A stretch of DNA of 64,000 nt from Rhodocollybia butyracea (GCA_015501585.1 JADNRY010000003.1:186001-250000); one strand, 5' to 3'; shown: positions 11,566 to 22,985, counted from the stretch's first letter. Notes: generated by a model from the letters alone, not told the origin. Program-made: numbers and translations.

Positions 11566-14306
11566 GTATACGGAACAGGTTAAGGACCGATAAGGTACGC
11601 CTAAATGGTGTCAGGTGACAAGCTGACGCATAGGGATGACAGTTCATGGGTAGTTGGACTGCTACCACATGCAACATCGACCAGATTCTGCAGCCCATCA
11701 ACCAATCAGGAACCGGTGCTCAATGCCCAAGAGATGTTCGCAACCCAAAACGTCAGGCGATAACTATCGGCCCCGAACCTAGGTGGGAAGCTAATAGCTT
11801 GTCAACTTGGTATACGGTGCCTGCTCCCTTTCAGGCTATATTCGATTCCTACACTGGGTCATTCTTTTCGAAAGAATTACAAAAGATGCTATAATCGCAT
11901 TCATTGTACACGCACCAAGTTCGGTGATCCTGGCCAAACCACCTCGACTTTCTCGCCAGCCTATATGTATTGACGCTCCGTCGAATAGGGGCTCGAATCC
12001 TTTGCTCGGAAGTCTCTTCACTTCAAGTTTCATTTTATGTTAAAGTACAAGGGAGATACAGAAACACAACATCAAAGATCGCTGCATACGAGACTAACTG
12101 CTGTACTAGCCGATTAGTACCAACCATACAAACGGAAAAGTAGGCTTTCACGTTCTCGTCGCTTTTACCGCTTACTCCGAGTCCAGTATACAGAGTATAT
12201 TGCGAAACAGCGCCTTTCAATTTTAGATCTGGCTAACCATTCGTGTTCCAGTAGTTCAAAGTCGGACATACGGCGAATGCGCCTAAGCCTTGTATGAATA
12301 ACGAAACTCAACGCATGTCGGGACTCCAGGCGAAGAGAGAACAATGCGATGAATGGTAGTGTAATACCTCCGAAAATGAATGAGTTCAACCTTGGTCCGT
12401 TCAAATGAAAATCATACCCCAGACCACGTTGCCAGTGGCCTCCTGGGGTGTGTATTGAAGTTTATTACCCCACAAATTTCCACAGTCCCACCGAAAAACA
12501 GCCGCGCTACTATCTCAAGTCCAATCAGGGGGTTCTAAAGGTTCCAGTCAAAAGTATGATGGTATCGATCATCATAATCGACCGACAGCAGATCTAGTAG
12601 AAAACTTCCAATCTTAGTCTGCACAACTCCAAGAGGCGAGACCGAAAATGGCAACCCGAAGAGATCTCCTGGAAGTCGGGCGAGATGAGTGATGGGAAAC
12701 TGAGGGTGGTTCAAGGTCCCAAGCCGCTCGGCTCAACCTTGAATCTCTCTTGAGAAGTACATCCTTGATTCAAATCCGATTGCCAATTGGGAGTCACGGA
12801 TTAGACAATTAGGCGCTCGATCAGCTTTCCTTCGTAGCTCTCCGCCTATCTTCTCGCTTCGCCTATCCTTCTTGTTTACATTCCTAGTAGATAACCTCCG
12901 AAATTCGAAGAACATAATGAATCTCATTCAATCATTGAACTATACGACTTTCTGCGTTATATCATGACACTAATTCAATCATCTTCGAGGCACCATCTGT
13001 GAGAAGTTGTCGTAGGGCTTGCAAGCATTACAAAACCTTATGTTGACGCAGTGGTCATCATCGCATTGTTAAGGCCAAGTGGGCTTGCACAACCACAGTG
13101 GAGGATGAGAACGACCGTTAGAACTCAGTAAGACCTCAGGCCTCAGGCCTCAGTACTCAGTACTCAGTCACGATACACTAATGGTAAGAGAATGCTCTCT
13201 CCACATGACAATTTCGCTTTGCACAGTCCATCCACTTTATTGCACGGGTGCTGGCCCTCAGGCCTATGTCCTTCCTACTTTTCCCGAATCATCATCCTCT
13301 GTGCCGTCTTACGCCGACTCTCGTTAATCCAATCGATCCTAATGATTTGCTAGAACAGACAAGTCGACCGGTGACGGGATACTAACTTATTTTTGGACTT
13401 CGTCTACCAATAATCCAAGACCTCAGAGGTTATTTTCGAGCTCAAGACACAGCCCGTATATGACAGGAATGTATATTTGGCAAAGCAATTCCTTTAGAAG
13501 AACAAGACCTCCATTTTGTGGGCTGGTGTTTTCATAGCAAGTCCATTCGTTACAAAGCCGTACTTTTTTCTTCCTAGGACGCCTTTACGGTCAAGAAGAA
13601 CATTTGCCTCCCATTTTCATAACATCTTCCGAACACCACCATTTCGAGCATCATCCCGAAATAATACGGATCGTATAGGGACGGGACGTTGGCTCTTGCT
13701 AAAGTGGGGAAGAGGCTAGAGCCTACACCTGGTACTAATATATGGAGTCTCGAGGTTGTGTCGGAGAAATGGGCTATACTAATATGAATAATCACTGACG
13801 CCTTCGAACTGACTTCGCATCCTGAAGATATCGATGATTCTGACGAACATGGGATCACGATCAACAATGACGCGGACGCGCGATTTGCTACGCGATTCAA
13901 AGCTGGAACTTGTCCGCGTATTTTCAGTAAGTATGCCACATTGAAGTTGGGTGTTGATAGTTTCAATATGTACTGACACGCACGGTTGGGGTTATAGTCT
14001 GTGGATAGGTAGCTGTGTTAGTGGAACCAGTGTGGCATATTATATAGTATAATATTAACGAATGAAGGGCAGTTGGCAGTTCAACTTGTTGGCAGTGATT
14101 CCTCAAGGGCGCTTAACGCTTCTGATGTGCATGTGACCCGTACTTTTTTTCGGTTTGTCGACGGTGACAATCTACTCAACGACTGGCAGAATTCTAATTA
14201 ATAGGGTCCAGGATAATTTCAGATTTGCGGCATGTGGTAAGCTCACTTGGTGCACGCATAATTTCTTCAACAAACACTGACAAGTCGCCTCGTATGTAGC
14301 TGACTT
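11566..14306. other. Gene-poor gap
   Basis: A 2.7-kb stretch without a convincing gene. Open frames here (for example 13574-13966 minus and 11646-11894 plus) show no known domain and no chain of spliceable exons. It includes a small imperfect tandem array of CCTCAGG and CAGTACT units near 13132-13168. The right end should contain the promoter of the PPR-like gene, and the left end the GRASP promoter. It may be degraded transposon or pseudogene material, but nothing identifiable remains. Confidence 0.5.
13132..13168. repeat. Short nested tandem repeat (CCTCAGG / CAGTACT)
   Basis: Three near-consecutive copies of CCTCAGG followed by CAGTACTCAGTACTCAGT. It is only about 35 bp and lies in the gene-poor gap; a slippage product with no evident function. 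Confidence 0.6.
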
Positions 14307-16673
14307 ATGTTTCTGTGTCGCCGCCTATTGCTTCATCGAGTTTACATTTCCAGCCCAGGATACACCCTTCTCAGCTCTTTTAGAACTTTGTCTCTCCAAA
14401 ATTTTGCTCCTATTCATAGACCGCTCCATATCGCTTCAAAAACGTCATACTCGCAACAAGATGCCGGGACTTTGGATAATCCTACTCTTCGGAATTACAT
14501 GGAAATGCCCGTAGCATCACGCTTACAGCTCTCCTCGACCGCCTTGGCTCGTATCTTGAAGGAAGCAGTCGAGGCAGAAGATAAACCGGCTGTAGGGTAT
14601 CTTGCTAACGATTTATTACGCCTTCCCGACACTCTGCAGCGGGACAGACTAATCCGCCTTCTCCTTGCCTCGGGAAATAATCTCATATTGCCTAATGTCT
14701 TCAGGGCGATATTATCAAATTTCTTGTCGGACGGAGCACACGAAAATGTTTCCGACTACGATATGAAAACCCTCTTGTACCAGATTGCCACCCGGAAATT
14801 ATCTCATCTCGACGACCTCAGTGCTACTCTCTTCCCCATCATCATGCGCAGACTCAAGTCAGTGGGTCGCGTGCCGGTCGGTGCAAAATCTGTATCCCAA
14901 GAACTCCCGCACATAGTGAATGCTGCATTCGAACTCTTGTACTACCTTCTTCTGTTGAAAAACGAGGGTCGGGTCCTAGACCTCTTTCAAGTTCTCACAG
15001 AAAAGCTCTACATCCCCCCCGAGGCCGTACAGCAGGCTCCTACGACTTCTACCGACTTTAACTACATCGTTTCCGTGACGCTCGCGCGCGCTTGCTTGTA
15101 TTGGTACAAGCGCGAGATGGCTTTTCGACTTCTTCTCAAATACCTTCCATCCGATGAAGATTTGAAACTCGCTATGAAGGAGGGAAATCATAGCCTCTCT
15201 TCTGCTGAAGAACCCGTAACCCAATCCGCATTCATAGCACAGTTTCAACAAAACCTTGATCCGCAATTTCTCGACCTTTGCAACGACATACTGTACGCCA
15301 CCATTCACAATCCCAATCCCACCGAGCTCAATTTATCCGTGGATGTCATTACTCGAGTCCATTTGTTGGCTCCGGTCGAAGGAGGCATTATTCGATCCAT
15401 ATATACCGCTGCTACAGATTGTGGCTCTGGTGATATCGCACAAAGGTTGTATGCATTCACTCGTGAACCTGCTGTGGAGACAGAACATCGTTATCCCGGA
15501 CCCCGGGGACCGGCCTTGTTATTCTTGTTAAACTTTCTCACTCAGCAAAAGGGTAACACGCACTTGGCTCGTACTCTTGCTAACGAGATTGTGGATAATG
15601 ACACATTTCTTCCCGTGCACGACCGACCACAGTTTGTGTACCTTGTCGTTAACCAGGGTTTCGGGAGGGCTGCTAGGGTACTTTGGGAACGATACGCAGT
15701 TGGCAGAAACAGGGTCATGTTGGTCGGTAATAACGCCCTACTGAATCCTATGGTAAAATTCTTCACGAGAATGGCTAGGAGGGCCGAAGAAGACTTTGAA
15801 GCAGGAAATGTGGAGTTGTTGCCCCCGGACGCGGTGGGAAACGAAGAAAATGCAGAGCCGGAGCCGCTAACAGAAGACGACGCAGCTCGTGCAGCACAGT
15901 TGCAGGCACATATCTCAGATCTCAAAAACTTTGTGGCTAGAATCATCGAGTCTTTCGTTGAAGTTCACCAGCCGCTGTCACAAGCCCAGCACCAGAGCCT
16001 GTCTTCGTTGGCTCGAGCATACTTTGTTGCTGGAGAGTTTTCCAAGGGATTCGAGGTCTTCAAAAACCTTATTCGTCGACGAGAAGTTCCGGATCTTTAC
16101 GATATAAATATCGGTCTTACCATCCTCGCTGAGCACAGACCTCGCAGTGCTGCCAAGATGATTGAAGTTATGCTTCAACGGGGGTTGGACCCGGACCCGG
16201 TCACTTTCGGAACGGTAATTCATCATGCACTGGTTCATGGAGATGTACAACTAGTCGGGAACTTGCTTCAATTAGCTCGTTTGGCCGGGAACCTTACTCT
16301 TACACGTCGAGGATTAGCTTCGCTCATTCGGGCGAGCGTCATCATGGATGTTGGATCCGGTAAAACCAGATCTACGCATTTGAAGGACGCCCTAAAGTTG
16401 CTTAAATCCATGCCGACGAAGGGAATGCTTTCGTCGCCGGATATGGGCAAGTTCATGGTGTATGCCTGTTTGAGAGAGAAGGAATTCTTTTTGGCTTTCG
16501 AGTTCTGGAGACTGCTCTTAAAATACTCGGCGGAATGGGACGACGCAGAGCAAGTTTTCATTCGAGGTATCCTGCGGCGGAATATTCTAGAACAGCTGCC
16601 TTCTAAGTCAGAGTGGATTGCTGAACTGAGGACGCGACCGATGTCGTATTCCAGTTCCACTTACAGAAAGTAA
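14307..16673 (+). CDS. Mitochondrial pentatricopeptide-repeat-like protein, intronless
   Basis: A single uninterrupted 788-codon frame with its ATG at 14307-14309. The N-terminus (MFLCRRLLLHRVYISSPGYT) is rich in Arg, Ser and hydrophobic residues with almost no acids for about 50 residues, typical of a mitochondrial presequence. The rest is helical. Repeats in the C-terminal third resemble degenerate PPR motifs, for example YDINIGLTILAEHRPRSAA and DPVTFGTVIHHALVHGDVQL. PPR proteins bind organellar RNA and act in its processing, stability or translation, so a role in mitochondrial gene expression is likely. Orthology to a named yeast factor cannot be judged by eye because these proteins diverge quickly. 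The lack of introns contrasts with every other complete gene in the window. Confidence 0.8.
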   Translation: MFLCRRLLLHRVYISSPGYTLLSSFRTLSLQNFAPIHRPLHIASKTSYSQQDAGTLDNPTLRNYMEMPVASRLQLSSTALARILKEAVEAEDKPAVGYLANDLLRLPDTLQRDRLIRLLLASGNNLILPNVFRAILSNFLSDGAHENVSDYDMKTLLYQIATRKLSHLDDLSATLFPIIMRRLKSVGRVPVGAKSVSQELPHIVNAAFELLYYLLLLKNEGRVLDLFQVLTEKLYIPPEAVQQAPTTSTDFNYIVSVTLARACLYWYKREMAFRLLLKYLPSDEDLKLAMKEGNHSLSSAEEPVTQSAFIAQFQQNLDPQFLDLCNDILYATIHNPNPTELNLSVDVITRVHLLAPVEGGIIRSIYTAATDCGSGDIAQRLYAFTREPAVETEHRYPGPRGPALLFLLNFLTQQKGNTHLARTLANEIVDNDTFLPVHDRPQFVYLVVNQGFGRAARVLWERYAVGRNRVMLVGNNALLNPMVKFFTRMARRAEEDFEAGNVELLPPDAVGNEENAEPEPLTEDDAARAAQLQAHISDLKNFVARIIESFVEVHQPLSQAQHQSLSSLARAYFVAGEFSKGFEVFKNLIRRREVPDLYDINIGLTILAEHRPRSAAKMIEVMLQRGLDPDPVTFGTVIHHALVHGDVQLVGNLLQLARLAGNLTLTRRGLASLIRASVIMDVGSGKTRSTHLKDALKLLKSMPTKGMLSSPDMGKFMVYACLREKEFFLAFEFWRLLLKYSAEWDDAEQVFIRGILRRNILEQLPSKSEWIAELRTRPMSYSSSTYRK

Positions 16674-16742
16674 AATAGATAAGTTTAATCCTAGAATACT
16701 CACATTTAGTGTCTAATGATTCATGAACTCTATAAAATAAGT

Positions 16743-16785
16743 GGGTTCACGTGGGATAGACCTAAGGGGTTCACGTGGGATAGAC
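16743..16785. promoter_or_regulatory. Paired CACGTG (E-box) direct repeat
   Basis: The 19-base unit GGGTTCACGTGGGATAGAC occurs twice, at 16743-16761 and 16767-16785, 24 bp apart and identical. Each copy contains a palindromic CACGTG core with GGG following, the type of site bound by bHLH factors such as Pho4 (CACGTGGG) or Cbf1 (TCACGTG). It lies 70 bp after the PPR-like stop and about 280 bp before the transcription-factor ATG, so regulation of the latter is possible. Function is inferred only. Confidence 0.5.
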
Positions 16786-17011
16786 TTGCGTCTAAAAGTA
16801 CCGAACCGGATGTAGGCTACGGATGCTATGTTTGATCTCAAGCATCACGAAAACGGAACGCAAAGGGCTACTGACGTCCTGGCCATTTTTGACCGGGAAT
16901 TGCCTGTTTGAAAGCATCACGAGGATAAAATGAGCATGTTGTATAACTATTGTAGAGTAATGCAAGATCAGTGAGATGAACAGTAAAAATCCCAGAAGAA
17001 GAAATCGTTTT

Positions 17012-17020
17012 TATATAAAA
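17012..17020 (+). promoter_or_regulatory. TATA box of the Zn2Cys6 regulator gene
   Basis: TATATAAAA lies 48 bp upstream of the ATG at 17068. It is a strong TATA consensus, suggesting a short 5' UTR and a regulated promoter. Confidence 0.5.
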
Positions 17021-17067
17021 GACAAGTCAACAAATTTCCTTCGGAAAACAAATCCTTCCCTACTAAG

Positions 17068-20028
17068 ATGCCTGCTGCCCGCCCAAGAAAAGAACCTTCG
17101 TCAACGCCGCCTTCGGACGACTATCAAAACAAGGAACCGTTAGCGGTAAAAAGAAAGTAAGCATTGCCGATATTTCGCCGTTATAATTGGCAAATCTTGT
17201 TCACCCCCGCGTCCCCGCGTTTCATCCATCATCCGTCTTCCGCTTCTTTCTAACGCTATAATGTTGTTGTTTTTCGTGTTCATTGCTGCTCATTAAGCTG
17301 ATTACTGTTCTTTCCCTCTCAGGCGCCAGTCTCAGTGTATGAACCAGCCATCTTTCTACAATATTCATGTTGCTGATCTTCATTAATTCTTAGCATGCGA
17401 TGCTTGTAGAAGCGTGTGTTCATTTTCTGTTTGTTTTGATTGAGATTATGTTCTTACTTTCAAACGTTAGAGAAAGGTTCGCTGCGCTCGAGAAAACCCT
17501 GAAGATTCCAAACAGCCATGCAAGGTAAGTTCAGGTGTACGTATCTGAACGGTGTCCTGAAACTGTTCAAAACCGAAGCACTGTCTTTCTTTGGGCGTCC
17601 CTTGCACGTACGAGTACCAACCAAAGAAGCGTGGCCCCCCTAATTTGTACGTGATATTTTTGTTTCTGCGGATTTCTGTATCGATCTCTTGCCAGGTATC
17701 TTCGCCGGCTTCAAGAAGCGGCGGCGGCGGCGGCAAATCCACCGGAAACGCCCATCGATGGTCCCGAACTCTCAGTCTCACCAGTTTCTTCTGTAGTATC
17801 CCCGACACTTGGCCCTAAAAGCCCGTTCTCAGACGCATCGATAAACACGGTACCATCGGTGCCCACAATTCCTTCGATTCCAACCATGTCACTGTCCCCT
17901 TCACAATATCCCATAGCCGCTGATTCTTACCGTTTCCCCTCCGGCGGTGTCGCAATGCCCTCACCGCCTTTCACAAATGACTTGGCTCATTCTCCAAAGG
18001 GTGAAGAATCCATGGCATTCCATGGTTCCGACTCGCTCAACACATATCCCCTCTACAACTGGTCATACAAGCAGCACCAGTCGCCATCAACGATTCCTCC
18101 ATTGTCATACTATTATCGACCTCATCGTTTGGAAGAAATTGCTCCTCGTGACACCATCTACCTCATAATTGCTCTATTTTTTGACTTTGTGTACCCGCTT
18201 ACTCCTTGCGTTCATAAACCTTCATTCATGGCTGATCTGCATGCTCGACGAGAAGAACGGGATCCTCTGTTTTTCTCTCTCGTCATGTCAACCGTAGCGT
18301 CTACATTAGTGCAGGTCCCTCGGTCCTACTTACCGATGGAACGCCCTTTTGTGAGTTTATCAGAATTCAAATGCAACATCATACTGACTCTCCAAAATAG
18401 GTCCACAAACTAGCTCAGGCAAGTGATTAGTGTGTGGTATTCTTTCTCCTAGCTAACAATATATGTTTTAGACATGTCATGAAGCTAGTAGGCATATTTC
18501 AGTTGCTTCATATGATCCCCCGACTTCCATGCATGTCATCATACGCTATTTGTGTGTTTCGCGTCCAGCTTCAACTCTGTGTTACTGATAATCAAACAGT
18601 GACTGTGTATACCATTTCTGTGAAGGTCACGACGCAACTCAACATGCTGCGTTTGGTGAGGCGGCCCATATCGCTGTGACTCTTCGAATGCACGAAGAGG
18701 CCTCATATGAGGGGCTCGATCCTATTGAGTGTGAAATCCGGCGGCGAATTTTCTGGTTATTGTTTGGTGGTGAGTCATGAGCTCTTTCTGTGTCGCCCAA
18801 GCTCAGTCGCTGTTTGCAGCCGATAAATCCATGTCTATCCTTTTAGGTCGACCCATCTGCCTCCGAGACGAGGATTGTTCCGTACATTTCCCAAAAGAGC
18901 TAGATGATGAATAGTGAGTATACACATCTGTCGATGGAGCTATGTGAACCTCAACGCGGTGATATTTCGGTTCTCAAGTATCACACCAAGTGCATATTTA
19001 CCACAACCGCACGGAAAAACTGCCGTGGTTTCTGGTTTGAACTACACCTCCCGGATATTTGCACTCCTCGGAGAAATCCTCGTACGGATCAGGGTGGACA
19101 AGAGATCGCCTCCCCAGGGACAGTTCGCTACCGCCCGGTTGGAGGAAGTGCAATCTCTTCATCAAAGGATACTGGGAGCGTTGAGTCTCGCGCCGGAGCC
19201 ATTGCGGCTCAAACCTACCCATTCTCACTCTTCACATCTCCCGCCAGACTATGGAGGAGCCGGGTTCCGAAAGGCTACCTTCGATGAGGTCAAAGATTTC
19301 TTTGAAAATCCAAATGCGTCTCGGGCCAATGCACTAAATCCGTTCCTGGTGATGCAAGCAAACCTCTATGTGACCCAGGCACGTTCTATTCTATCTGATT
19401 AGCTATTAGAAACTTTTTTGACTTTTGCTACAGCAACTTGTTCGTTTTGTCATTGAACAATATCGAGACGAACTATTGCTCTCCTTGCAGGGAAGCCTTG
19501 ACGATCAAAAAATTGCGGAAGATCGGGAAGCTGTTGCTAGCGACCTGCTCAATATTTTACACAGGTGTGGACACTAGTTTACCATGCTTGTAGCCTCAGC
19601 TGACAATTGTCCATCTTCAGTATTCCTATTCAATCGATCGCTACAAACGGTCCAAGTTTGGTTAGTATTCCCCGCAGTTTTTCCTGTCAACTGTTCATAT
19701 AATAATGCTTTTGAAGGTTCACAAAGTTCGATTCGTCGCATCCACGCTGCTTGATGCAGTGAAGAAAGCTGAAATTGCACCTGCGTCCGCGGCCCGCGCG
19801 CATGCATATCTATGTATGGACATATGCTTTCTAGCTCACGGGAGAGATATTAGGCTCACGCTGATGTTTCCAGGGGACTTTCTTAGCATCTTGTCCGAAA
19901 TTGAAAGGAACTATCTGTGTGTATCCATCTATCTTCAAGGCGATTGTCATTTTCTGATATCTTTTCTCAGGCTTGATGACGATCGCGACGGTACATCTAG
20001 TGGGGATGGAATGACGATGCTCAGTTGA
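17068..20028 (+). CDS. Zn(II)2Cys6 fungal-specific transcription factor
   Basis: Nuclear DNA-binding regulator. The start is MPAARPRKEPS at 17068. The zinc cluster is assembled from three exons: CDACRS, RKVRC...QPCK and HCLSLGVPC, giving the spacing C-x2-C-x6-C-x11-C-x2-C-x6-C, a complete Zn2Cys6 domain. A basic linker YEYQPKKRGPPNLYLRRLQ follows, then a Ser/Pro-rich stretch. The fungal_trans middle homology region includes DTIYLIIALFFDFVYPLTPC and DKSMSILLGRPICLRDEDC. The C-terminus ends in DGTSSGDGMTMLS, stop at 20026-20028. At least ten introns, five of them clustered in the first 650 bp. Target genes are unknown. The linker resembles a widespread basidiomycete subfamily sometimes labelled xlnR-like, but that label should not be taken as function. 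Confidence 0.88.
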
Positions 20029-20417
20029 ATACATGAACAGTTGACCAGAGTGTCGGTTTTTCTGTGTTTTCTCATTTGTGGATGTAACAAATCTGTATCA
20101 TTATTCGTGTACTTTGTACTGATACCCCTATACCCACTTACTTACCTGTATTAAACAAAATACTAACACTCTAGGTATCTTATTACAATAACATCTAACC
20201 GTTTCCGGTTTTCAGAGCGCTTAAGCATGGCACGTGCTAATGAACTTGAGCGCTCAGCTTCCAACGCGTCGCGAGTTTCTGTCTTAAAGCTTCCAGCATC
20301 TCCGAGTTCTCTCAGCCAAATCAGCTTTAGTGTACATATTATACTTACGCCAGAACTGTCGCTACTTAGTCCAGAGTCATTCGAAACCAAGTCGCCAAAA
20401 GTTTAGCTCATCGGACA
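20029..20417. other. Intergenic between transcription factor and Aos1
   Basis: About 390 bp holding the 3' UTR of the regulator and the promoter of the next plus-strand gene. A minus-strand open frame across it has no recognisable domain. Confidence 0.5.
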
Positions 20418-21770
20418 ATGGCATCTGCTGAATTCACGGAAGAGGAACAAGGTCGCTACGACCGACAGATCAGATTGTGGGGAATAGAAGCACAGCAAAG
20501 GTGAGCGTATATTCCTACGCGCAGCGCTAAAAACAGGATGTTGGCCTCTTTAAGAATTATGGTTAGTTTTACTCACTGATTGAAACGATTAGGATGAGGA
20601 ATGCTACTATTCTCGTGGCTAGGCTCAGGGGCACTGCTACAGAGACCATTAAAAATATTGTTCTAGCGGGAATAGGGAAGTTGATTCTCGTAGATGAAGA
20701 CAATGTAGCAGAGGAAGATCTCGGCGCGGGATTCTTTTTCCGCGATGACGATGTGGGGAAAAAGGCAAGTATTCTTCATTACTCCGTGAACCGGAAATTT
20801 ACTGGAGAATACTCGGACCGATTTAGAGAGTCGAAGCGGCCAAGGCACGAATCGAAAGCCTCAACCCGCTTGTGACGGTTGAAACTGTTCCAACGTTCAG
20901 TGCTTTGGATGATCAGACCTTTGAATCGACTGTCAACGGTGTCGACCTTGTTTGTATCTCGGATTGGGACCGAGACGGTCTTGTGAGTAAGCTACCTTGT
21001 GTGTATGTTAAAGCTGTCTGCTAATGTCTGGCTCATAGATTCGAATGAACGACCTATGTCGTCGGACAAATAAACCGTTCTATTCAGGCGGAACGTATGG
21101 TCTTTTGGGATACATCTTTTGCGATCTGTTGGACCATGATTTCATTTCCCCGTGTGTCATTCGTTTTTGATATTTTTTATTCCTCAATTAGAGCAGAGAC
21201 CGATCCGTACTGAAGGATAACCAAAAAAGCGTCAAACTGAGGGCCTCGTATCCTTCGTTACGCGACGCCTTGGAGCATCGATGGTCGGCCCTCACCAAGC
21301 GTCAGACAAAAGAGCTAAACCCAGCATCAGTCTTCGCCATCCTTGGTAAGACAAATTCTTTTTAGGCATCTTGACCTCTAATGAGATCTCACTTCTTAGC
21401 TCTTTGGCAATTTCAGTCAGACCACAAACGCCTTCCTGATGGGCCGCGGGATACTACAGAGCTTCAAACCATTGCTGACTGTGTAGTTTCCAAAGCAGAT
21501 GTGAACAAACAGGTACTCACCACGATACCCCGCACCTTAATTGAGTGAGTTCCAAGCATTTTTTGCTCAGACAGCCTTCCTGATGCTTCTCCAAGATCCG
21601 TGGCCATGACAGCGCCACATGAATTTTCGCCTGTGTGTGCTATAGTTGGGGGTATGCTTGCTCAGGATATCCTCAAAACACTTGCCGCTCGAGAACCTCC
21701 TATCGCTAACTTTCTCACATTTGACGGAAACACTGGCGGTGCAACTGTGTGTAGGATGTCTATGTCATAG
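20418..21770 (+). CDS. AOS1: SUMO-activating enzyme E1 subunit Aos1/SAE1
   Basis: Non-catalytic half of the heterodimeric SUMO E1, which adenylates SUMO together with Uba2. The start is MASAEFTEEEQGRYDRQIRL at 20418, containing the family signature YDRQIRLWG. The ThiF/Rossmann core follows: LRGTATETIKNIVLAGIGKL, then VDEDNVAEEDLGAGFFF, which is diagnostic of the Aos1/Uba1 N-terminal type. The C-terminal half-domain includes VCAIVGGMLAQDILK and NFLTFDGNTGGATVCRM. The stop is at 21768-21770. About seven short introns. As expected for Aos1 there is no Uba2-like catalytic-cysteine domain. The usual VGLRGLGAE loop appears here as VARLRGTATE, a mild divergence. Confidence 0.92.
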
Positions 21771-22272
21771 ACCAGTTTGTTTGTACTTTTTGCTTGACGT
21801 TGTATGGTATTCTTCAGAATTTATAGTCTCATCCAGCTCTTTTCTGACATGTTCTCCTCGCAAGTGTCGCTATTCTTCTTACTTTATCTCCTATGCACTC
21901 ACTCAACGCCAACATTTTCTTCGATTCCAGAAGTGAATCTAATCTTTTTCGACCTGACATGTTTTTTTAAGAATGCTTCTCACAGGCCTCACCGGGAACA
22001 CTGAACCCCGGTACCTGGTGCCCGAGCCGGCGGCTCAGGCCTCAGGTGCGAGTATAATTTGCTAGAATTAAGGGCGGAAATTATAAACATGCGTCCACCG
22101 ATGCGGTAGAGTAGAGACCAGAAAAGAGTAAGGCAGCTGATCAGGGAGCGTGTGCAGTCTGAGAAAGAAGGCAAGCGGCGGTACTTTAAGTTTTACTGCC
22201 GAGTCAAGGTGCGAAGAAACTCTTCAGTGAAGCTACGGGAGGTATACGTTCACTGGTGATACATTTTCATCA
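21771..22272. other. Intergenic, convergent 3' ends, with a GC-rich hairpin
   Basis: About 500 bp between convergent stops. The only structure noted is a short GC-rich inverted repeat near 22023-22036 (GAGCCG / CGGCTC). Plus-strand open frames here look like chance. Confidence 0.5.
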
Positions 22273-22985
22273 TTACCTCAGACCACGAACCCAGCCACCA
22301 TTACAACAAGTGATGATATTCCTAGAGGCGCGAAAAAAAAAGTCAGCAGCCAGCCCTTGAGGAGAAACGGCCTGTCTTACCCCATCGCAAGCCTCGAGCC
22401 AGTCGTCAAATTGAATAAGCTGATCAACGATACTTTTTCGTTGTGCTTTGTAGACTTGGCCGCCACGATCATAACATACCACAGTTTTTTTTCTCGAACC
22501 GAATTTCTCCATACGACAAAAAGTCACTGACTCGCTTGAGTCGTGACAGTCTTTCTCCAATCTGTTCGTTGGTGAGATAATCCTTTTTCGCCTTTTTGGG
22601 TGCTTTGGACGGGCCAGCTTTACTAGTATCGGCGCGTTTTTTCCCAGTGATAGACGCGTTTTCCTTTGTTCCTTGGAAAGAGTTGAAAAGGAGATCGAAG
22701 AACTCTTTTTCTGAAATGACTTTTATGCCTTGTTTGGCGTACATTGACGTGTCTTCCCCAGTCCCTTTGGAGCCCACCACGCAATAGTCTGGTTTGTCAA
22801 TGACGGAGCCTACGACAACACGGCTAAGATTTTGAGAGGTCAGTTATACTAAGTACGCTTGGCGTTAAGTTCGAACTCGCCCTCCATTCGCCTTGACAAG
22901 GTCTTTAACTTGAAACAACGGACATTGTGAGCCAGACTCCGATGATGAGAAAGGCCTTATCGTCAAGTAGCAAGGACTTGGACAT
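22273..22985 (-). CDS. BRCT-like domain protein, reading frame uncertain or broken
   Basis: The segment DKPDYCVVGSKGTGEDTSMY with AKQGIKVISEKEFFDLL fits the C-terminal half of a BRCT phosphopeptide-binding domain, most like the RFC1 or DNA ligase type. Upstream, VKANGGRVR looks like the preceding BRCT strand, but the three frames covering 22800-22985 could not be joined by obvious introns. A Lys-rich linker (KAGPSKAPKKAKKD) follows. The C-terminal part (KAQRKSIVDQLIQFDDWLEA) is in another frame, reached by either a 73-nt intron (gtgact to caag) or a one-base change in the A8 run at about 22485-22492. A clear final intron (gtaaga to ctag) leads to GGWVRGLR and the stop at 22273. The start at 22985 is tentative. 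It could be a small intact gene with missed introns or a pseudogene. Confidence 0.5.

Noticed and set aside
11917..12010. tRNA-like features: a GGGGCTCGAATCC T-arm-like block, a GACG/CGTC hairpin and partly complementary ends giving an 83-nt unit
   Set aside because: The T54 position is C, the D-arm lacks its GG, and no anticodon stem forms. At best a degenerate relic; not called.
13574..13966. 130-codon minus-strand frame in the gene-poor gap
   Set aside because: No domain, no spliceable neighbours, composition like the surrounding non-coding DNA.
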